Shown here one piece after another: positions 60,143-64,000 of a DNA stretch of 64,000 bases; the first letter of the stretch is position 1, and each line of letters opens with the position of its first letter. A program made the translations under genes and the position numbers. The notes beneath the pieces are model-generated. The model saw only the letters and a program-made list of their open reading frames with translations, was not told where the DNA came from and did no database searches. Source of the DNA: JAJPKK01 sp963807015 (lineage in GTDB: Bacteria; Pseudomonadota; Alphaproteobacteria; Rhizobiales; Xanthobacteraceae); NCBI GenBank assembly GCA_963807015.1, contig CAWEAS010000033.1, forward strand, positions 167,081 to 231,080, written 5' to 3'.

Positions 60143-61429
60143 TCACGCCGCCTGGTCTGGAGATTGCTCCGGCTCGCCATGCTCACTGGTGAAGCGGAGG
60201 TTCCAACCGTTAAGGCGCGCGCGCAGGTGATGGTGCTTCGCGAGGTAGGTGAACGCGATGATCGCGGCCGCGAATCCGGAGGCGGCGCCGACGGCCAACG
60301 CCCAGCGCGGACCAAAGGCATCGGCGACCCAGCCGACGATCGGCGCCCCGATCGGCGTCGCCCCCACGCCGATGGCGAGGCGCAGCGCCATGACGCGCCC
60401 GCGCATCACCGGCTCGGTGGATAGCTGCATCAGGCTGCTCGTCGAATTGACGAAGGTCAGGCCCGACACGCCGATGACGACAAGCGCGGCGCCGAACAAC
60501 CAGACATTGGGCGTGATCGCGGCCAACGCGAAGCCGATTCCGAAGATCGCTGCGCCGACGAGCAGAAGCCCGAACCGTGGCTTCTCGCGTCCGGCGGCGA
60601 GCAGCGCACCGGAAAGCGCTCCGACCGCCATGACCGAGGTCAGGAACCCGTACTGATCTGCTCCGCCATGGAAGATTTTGACCGACATGGTGGAGATGAA
60701 GATCGGGAAATTGAGCCCGAACGTGCCGACCAGGAAGACCATCCAGAGGATCGCCCTCAGGTCTGGGCGGGACCGGACATAGTGCAGGCCTTCCACGAGG
60801 TTGCCGCGGGACCGGCCGGCGCGGGCGTTGGCATGAAGCTCCTTCACGCGCAAAAGCCCAAGCGAACAAATCACGGTGCCGAAGGAGGCTGCGTTGATCA
60901 AAAACGCCCAGCCGGAGCCGACGGCGGCGATCACGATGCCGGCCACGGCAGGGCCGACCATCTGGGCGACGTTTATGGATGAGGAATTCAGCGCCACAGC
61001 GTTCGAAAGGTCATCGTCTCTGACCAGATCGGAGACGAAGGTTTGGCGCGCCGGGCTGTCAACGGCGTTGACGCAGCCGGAGAGGAACGCGAGGACGTAG
61101 ACATGCCAAAGCTGGACAAGCCCGGTGATGGCGAGAAGGCCAAGGACGAGGGCCAGCAAACCTGAAGCCGTCTGGGTGGCGATCAGGAGCTTGCGCCGGT
61201 CGAAGCGATCGGCCGCATAGCCGGTCCAGGGCAGCAACAGAAGTTGCGGCCCGAACTGCAGGCCCATGACGATGCCGACGGCGGTTGCACTGTGATGGGT
61301 GAGTTCCGTCAGAACCAGCCAATCCTGGGCGGTGCGCTGCATCCATGTTCCGACATTGGAGACAAGCGAACCGATGGCCCAGACGCGATAGTTGAAGACC
61401 TTCAGCGAGCGGAAGGTGCCCTTGACCAT
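60143..61429 (-). CDS. MFS transporter (MFS_3/EntS-like)
   Basis: The 428-residue protein begins at 61429 (MVKGTFRSLKVFNYRVWAIG) and shows about 12 helices with WMQRTAQDWLVLTELTHHSA, GYAADRFDRRKLLIATQT, NAVDSPARQTFVSDLVRDDD and GVSGLTFVNSTSSLMQLSTE. The family exports siderophores, drugs or metabolites. It lies downstream of the membrane protein and hydrolase genes and ends two bases before the CopG remnant. It is likely the transporter of a MarR-controlled operon. Confidence 0.9.
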   Translation of the reverse strand: MVKGTFRSLKVFNYRVWAIGSLVSNVGTWMQRTAQDWLVLTELTHHSATAVGIVMGLQFGPQLLLLPWTGYAADRFDRRKLLIATQTASGLLALVLGLLAITGLVQLWHVYVLAFLSGCVNAVDSPARQTFVSDLVRDDDLSNAVALNSSSINVAQMVGPAVAGIVIAAVGSGWAFLINAASFGTVICSLGLLRVKELHANARAGRSRGNLVEGLHYVRSRPDLRAILWMVFLVGTFGLNFPIFISTMSVKIFHGGADQYGFLTSVMAVGALSGALLAAGREKPRFGLLLVGAAIFGIGFALAAITPNVWLFGAALVVIGVSGLTFVNSTSSLMQLSTEPVMRGRVMALRLAIGVGATPIGAPIVGWVADAFGPRWALAVGAASGFAAAIIAFTYLAKHHHLRARLNGWNLRFTSEHGEPEQSPDQAA

Positions 61430-61433
61430 GGCG

Positions 61434-61763
61434 TCATGAGCCAGCGGGCGAATTGCCGCCGTGGAACTGTCCAAATAGGCGTGCGGACAGCAAACCGATA
61501 AGCAGAAAGCCCACACCTGACGCGATGACGTGATCCGGGGCGTGCAGATCGAAGCTTCCCACACGGGCGATCAGGAAGTAGGCGATGACGAAGTTCGCAA
61601 ATCCCCAGAGCACGTTCACGGTCGAGGATGAAAGACCTTTGCCCGGCGGCTTGGCGAACGGGCTTTGAAAAGGCCGACCCATCACCCCGCTTACGAAGTG
61701 CGGAATTGCGTTGCTGAGAAAAGTGCCGCCGAACAGGTAGGACACGTCGTGAAGCCAATCCAT
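61434..61763 (-). CDS. Small membrane protein of unknown function
   Basis: The 109-residue protein has about three hydrophobic segments (VSYLFGGTFLSNAIPHFVSG; VNVLWGFANFVIAYFLIARV; VIASGVGFLLIGLLSARLFG). I recognise no named family. It starts two bases after the hydrolase stop and ends four bases before the MFS gene, so it is in the middle of the operon. Confidence 0.78.
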   Translation of the reverse strand: MDWLHDVSYLFGGTFLSNAIPHFVSGVMGRPFQSPFAKPPGKGLSSSTVNVLWGFANFVIAYFLIARVGSFDLHAPDHVIASGVGFLLIGLLSARLFGQFHGGNSPAGS

Positions 61764-61765
61764 GT

Positions 61766-62326
61766 TTAGGCGCTCCTCTTGAGAAGATCGATGATCTCTT
61801 GCGTTGTGCCGGTCTCGCTGATTTTCGGGAAAATCCGTGTGATGCTGTAGGCGTGGGCATCGGCCTGCATATCCGTCATGGCGTCGGTTGCGAGGGTGAC
61901 GTTGAAGCCGAGTTCATAGGCTTGGCGCGCTGTGACCTCGACGCCATTGCTGGTGGCGACGCCGACGATCACGACCTGCGTCACTCCCAACGCCTTCAAA
62001 TGGGTTTCAAGACCGGTGTTCGTGAAGGCGCCCGGCGTATGCTTGGTCACAACATGGTCCTGTGGCTGCCGCTTCAACTCGGGGATGAGATCGGTCCAGC
62101 CGGCCGGCAATTCTCGCTGGCCTCTCGGCTGCTCCGTCCGGCCCGGCGCGCCGCCGGCGACATTGACCAGCACGACCGGCAGGCCATGTCCGCGAAAGGC
62201 CTCTAGCAGCGCTCGGACGTGCTTCACCACACCGTCCATCGGATGCGCAGCCGGGAGCGAAACGATACCTTTCTGAAGATCGACGACGATGAGCGCGGTC
62301 TTCGGGTCCAGGGTGGTCACAGTCAC
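61766..62326 (-). CDS. Isochorismatase-family hydrolase without nucleophilic Cys
   Basis: The 186-residue protein has the family strand ALIVVDLQKGI with Asp16, Lys95 in HVVTKHTPGAF, and VGVATSNGVEVTARQAYELG. At the place of the catalytic Cys of nicotinamidase-like members it has Gly128, as in EntB/PhzD-type isochorismatases. It may therefore hydrolyse a vinyl ether or similar substrate without a covalent intermediate. First structural gene after the MarR regulator; overlaps none but is 82 bases downstream of it. Confidence 0.88.
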   Translation of the reverse strand: MTVTTLDPKTALIVVDLQKGIVSLPAAHPMDGVVKHVRALLEAFRGHGLPVVLVNVAGGAPGRTEQPRGQRELPAGWTDLIPELKRQPQDHVVTKHTPGAFTNTGLETHLKALGVTQVVIVGVATSNGVEVTARQAYELGFNVTLATDAMTDMQADAHAYSITRIFPKISETGTTQEIIDLLKRSA

Positions 62327-62408
62327 GGGGTTTTCCTTTTTGTGATCGTGGCGGCGAAGCTGCGCGTCGCATCTCGTTCCTGGAGCGACCTCAAACCTCG
62401 GGGCGGCT

Positions 62409-62849
62409 TCACTCGGACTCGCTTAGCCGCTTGATCAGGGCGGCTGCCGTCATGAGCGTCTGTCGTTCGTGGGGATCGAGCTTGGCCATCGCGGCCAGCA
62501 GCCATTTCCGCTTCAAGGCGCCGCGCTTTCGCCGGGCCTCGACGCCTTCATCGGTCAGGGCGAACAGAACCTGCCGGCCGTCCGTCGGATGAGGTCGGCG
62601 CTCGACCAAGCCTTCGCGCTCCAGTTCAGCGAGCGTGGCGCCCATCGATTGCGGCTTTACCAACTCAGCGCGCGCGAGGTCCGCCGTCGTCATAGGACCC
62701 GCCTTCTCCAGCCGAGCCAGCGCCACGGTCTGCGACCAGGTCAGCCCGTCGGGATTCGATTCCGCCCGTAACCGCCGCAATACCTGGCCAATCGCCAGGG
62801 AAAGTTCAGTGATCGCCGATTCGAGGGATGTGCCGGAGGGAGCGCTCAT
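62409..62849 (-). CDS. MarR family transcriptional regulator
   Basis: The 146-residue winged-helix regulator shows LTWSQTVALARLEKAGPMTT, ADLARAELVKPQSMGATLAE, LEREGLVERRPHPTDGRQVL and a C-terminal dimer helix. It heads the operon of hydrolase, membrane protein and MFS genes. A near-perfect palindrome 21 bases before its start is the likely autoregulatory operator, so effector binding would derepress transport and hydrolysis genes. Confidence 0.92.
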   Translation of the reverse strand: MSAPSGTSLESAITELSLAIGQVLRRLRAESNPDGLTWSQTVALARLEKAGPMTTADLARAELVKPQSMGATLAELEREGLVERRPHPTDGRQVLFALTDEGVEARRKRGALKRKWLLAAMAKLDPHERQTLMTAAALIKRLSESE

Positions 62850-62869
62850 GAGTGAAATATAGATATAAA

Positions 62870-62893
62870 CAGGAAAACTTGCAAGTTATCCTG
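62870..62893. promoter_or_regulatory. Palindrome upstream of the MarR gene, candidate operator
   Basis: A 24-base palindrome with perfect core AACTTGCAAGTT (62876-62887) is flanked by CAGGA and TCCTG, one mismatch pair breaking symmetry. ATAGATATAAAC just inside resembles promoter sequence. The position 21-44 bases before the MarR start fits an autorepression site. Confidence 0.7.
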
Positions 62894-62922
62894 TCGATCT
62901 TTGGGCGCACCCTCAACCACAG

Positions 62923-63095
62923 TTAGGTTTTGGGCGGCGCATCGGCGCCCCACCCGCTCACCCAGCGCCGTGTAGAGCACCACCAGGTCGCCTCACCGCC
63001 GCCGACGCGTCGGCCGCCGATAGCTCGTTCTGTTCCAGCGTGCGCTCGGCATCGAACACATCGACGAATGAGCCGACGCCAGTCGCGTATCAGCG
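62923..63095 (-). pseudogene. TolC/NodT-type outer membrane protein, C-terminal remnant
   Basis: Reading minus strand, YATGVGSFVDVFDAERTLEQ, then NELSAADASAA, GDLVVLYTALG and SGWGADAPPKT appear in sequence but in shifting frames, with the true stop at 62923-62925. These match the C-terminal end of NodT-type outer membrane factors. At least two frameshifts disrupt it, and nothing upstream of YATG remains, since the amidohydrolase fragment begins there. Confidence 0.65.
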
Positions 63096-63100
63096 GCTCT

Positions 63101-63298
63101 CTAAATCTTATAGACAGCCCTTGCTGTGCGGCTGAACAGATTCGCTCTTTCGTCGGCCGAATAGCCAGCCGTGATGTGCTTATATCCGTTCCAGAGCACG
63201 CCATAACTGCACACGGCTCTATCGACCAGGAAGTTGCCCTCAAACATACAGCGGGAACTCCCGAAGGCCTCGATGGCCGTCTCGACATAGGGCCGCCA
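63101..63298 (-). pseudogene. Amidohydrolase family C-terminal remnant
   Basis: About 65 residues, VGWRPYVETAIEAFGSSRCM, FEGNFLVDRAVCSYGVLWNG, HITAGYSADERANLFSRTAR and VYKI, match the end of TIM-barrel amidohydrolases (amidohydrolase_2 type). The N-terminal bulk is gone: beyond ~63298 the sequence is antisense to the aldo/keto reductase piece. Any longer frame through here is a composite. Confidence 0.7.
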
Positions 63299-63299
63299 G

Positions 63300-63412
63300 C
63301 CGACTGCCTCCGCACGATCGAGGCCGCCCTGGAGGCCGGTGTCATGGCAATCGGCACCGGCGACTTGTACGGCATGAGCCACAAGAAACTTGCCGGCGGC
63401 CAATTAATTTAA
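63300..63412 (+). pseudogene. Aldo/keto reductase internal fragment
   Basis: The frame DCLRTIEAALEAGVMAIGTG, then DLYGMSHKKLAGGQLI and stop, resembles residues ~37-65 of an aldo/keto reductase, including the catalytic-Tyr region (DxYGxG). It would follow the N-terminal fragment at 59682-59768 with only a few residues missing, which suggests one gene split by 3.5 kb of other DNA. The rest of the gene is absent after 63412. Confidence 0.6.
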
Positions 63413-63459
63413 TCCGTACCGGTTGGTGCTGTTGCTGCCCACGAAAGGAGAATAGGAAC

Positions 63460-63705
63460 GTGAGGAACTCGATTATCGCCGGCTTGACGCTTTGTGTAGC
63501 GATGGGGGCCGGGCATGCCTTCGCTTTCGCGAAGAAGCCTATCCGTCCTGCACATCGGTATGCGGTCGTGAGGACCGAACTCGGCAGGCATGCTGAGCCT
63601 TCAAGTCCCTATTGGGTGCCGGCACACCCTCTCATCCATGACTGCGTGCACGTTCAATTTCCGCAATGCAGCCGGGGTGGCTTGAATGACGGATCGTTCA
63701 GGTGA
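63460..63705 (+). CDS. Small secreted protein with HDCVHVQFPQCSRG motif
   Basis: The 81-residue protein starts at GTG 63460 behind AAAGGAGAATAGG. A signal peptide (IAGLTLCVAMGAGHAFA) leads to a short mature part ending HPLIHDCVHVQFPQCSRGGL and NDGSFR, with a Cys pair likely to form a disulfide. This ending is of a type I associate with small conserved proteins in Bradyrhizobium-like genomes. Role unknown. Confidence 0.7.
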   Translation: MRNSIIAGLTLCVAMGAGHAFAFAKKPIRPAHRYAVVRTELGRHAEPSSPYWVPAHPLIHDCVHVQFPQCSRGGLNDGSFR

Positions 63706-63753
63706 GGGAGGCCAGGAGCGCTTCGATCTCCGTGACCGGGACTCCTCATTAGA

Positions 63754-63889
63754 CCTGTTATCGACAAACCTGTTATCGACGCGAAGACGTTTTGCGGATT
63801 GATTGAATCGTTCCCCCGGTCACTCGGGACGTTCGCTGACCCGGCAGGCCAAGTACGCACCGCCAAGTACGCACCGCCAAGTGCGCACT
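63754..63889. repeat. Short tandem repeats: CCTGTTATCGAC x2 and 14-bp unit x3
   Basis: CCTGTTATCGAC occurs at 63754-63765 and 63769-63780 (15-base period). Then GCCAAGTACGCACC occurs at 63848-63861 and 63862-63875 with a variant GCCAAGTGCGCACT at 63876-63889. The gap 63706-63956 has no gene I can support. The arrays lie between the small secreted gene and tRNA-Arg. Confidence 0.75.
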
Positions 63890-63956
63890 GCCCCGGGATC
63901 GATTTCGAAGCGGCAACGAGAGCCGCGCGGCAGCGGTTCTAGAAATGTGATTTAGC

Positions 63957-64000
63957 TGGCGCGCCCGGCGTGATTCGAACACACGACCTTTGCCTTCGGA
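63957..64000 (-). tRNA. tRNA-Arg (anticodon CCG), 3' part
   Basis: The minus strand reads anticodon-loop end TCCGAA, stem GGCAA, variable region, T-arm GTGTGTTCGAATCACGC and acceptor strand ending GCGCCA with encoded CCA at 63957-63959. The anticodon, with U33 before it, is CCG, giving Arg. The 5' half is beyond the window edge. Confidence 0.8.

Noticed and set aside
62923..63384. A 153-codon minus-strand gene across the relic region
   Set aside because: It joins pieces of three unrelated relics in a frame that matches none of them for its full length.
63101..63403. A complete 100-residue protein
   Set aside because: Only the C-terminal ~65 residues look like protein (amidohydrolase end); the N-terminal part is antisense to the aldo/keto reductase fragment.

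Overview
The window is a GC-rich chromosomal segment from an alphaproteobacterium, most likely a Hyphomicrobiales member of the Bradyrhizobium/Xanthobacteraceae kind. The main reasons are the hisZ-hisG pair, the amino acid:[carrier protein] ligase trio known from Bradyrhizobium, several dispersed palindromic repeats of the type common in that group, and many small secreted proteins typical of these genomes. No phage, CRISPR array or rRNA operon is visible. One partial tRNA-Arg lies at the right edge.

Layout. 1-2056: a YdjC/HpnK-type deacetylase (cut by the left edge), a polyprenyl-phosphate glycosyltransferase and a divergent GtrA flippase-like protein. 2124-3944: two secreted proteins sharing an uncharacterised ~115-residue domain. 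4161-6438: a long palindrome followed by hisG and hisZ. 6590-8984: an enoyl-CoA hydratase and a secreted beta-propeller. 9121-15348: a tightly overlapping six-gene operon, DUF4129-DUF4350-MoxR-DUF58-SpoIIM-like-RDD. 15428-21849: an AraC regulator, an RND efflux pair and a repeat-containing secreted protein. 22091-23746: two tandem paralogous membrane proteins. 23971-27672: a frameshifted GT-C glycosyltransferase, iron superoxide dismutase and a frameshifted membrane/proline-rich protein. 27696-35260: a catabolic stretch (HpaI-like aldolase, HpaH-like hydratase, higBA toxin-antitoxin, Ldh-family dehydrogenase, UbiD-family decarboxylase, periplasmic binding protein, SMP-30 lactonase). 35373-37016: a small molybdenum-linked locus (DUF2325 protein and molbindin) bracketed by two ModE-like palindromes. 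37045-41265: MFS transporter, universal stress protein, secreted protein and GST. 41372-45006: a copper-handling operon (His-rich protein, TolC-type lipoprotein, multicopper oxidase, CusF-like protein). 45129-49619: a frameshifted Bug-type binding protein, a two-subunit GMC dehydrogenase and an HSL-type esterase. 49771-52765: the amino acid:[carrier protein] ligase, an acyl-CoA dehydrogenase homologue and a divergent carrier protein. 52913-59631: GT87-like mannosyltransferase, an odd D-2-hydroxyacid dehydrogenase homologue, small secreted proteins and an aldehyde dehydrogenase. 59682-63412: a mosaic of gene relics (two pieces of an aldo/keto reductase, CopG-type, amidohydrolase and TolC remnants) around an intact MarR-hydrolase-membrane protein-MFS operon. 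63957-64000: partial tRNA-Arg.

The most interesting parts are the aminoacyl-carrier-protein module with a dehydrogenase lacking the usual catalytic Glu, the ModE-type sites around the DUF2325 and molbindin genes, the MoxR/DUF58 operon, and the relic mosaic beside tRNA-Arg. Three otherwise intact genes carry single frameshifts (near 25.37, 26.93 and 45.88 kb). These may be real pseudogenes or sequence errors. All homology statements rest on motif recognition by eye; no search was run.
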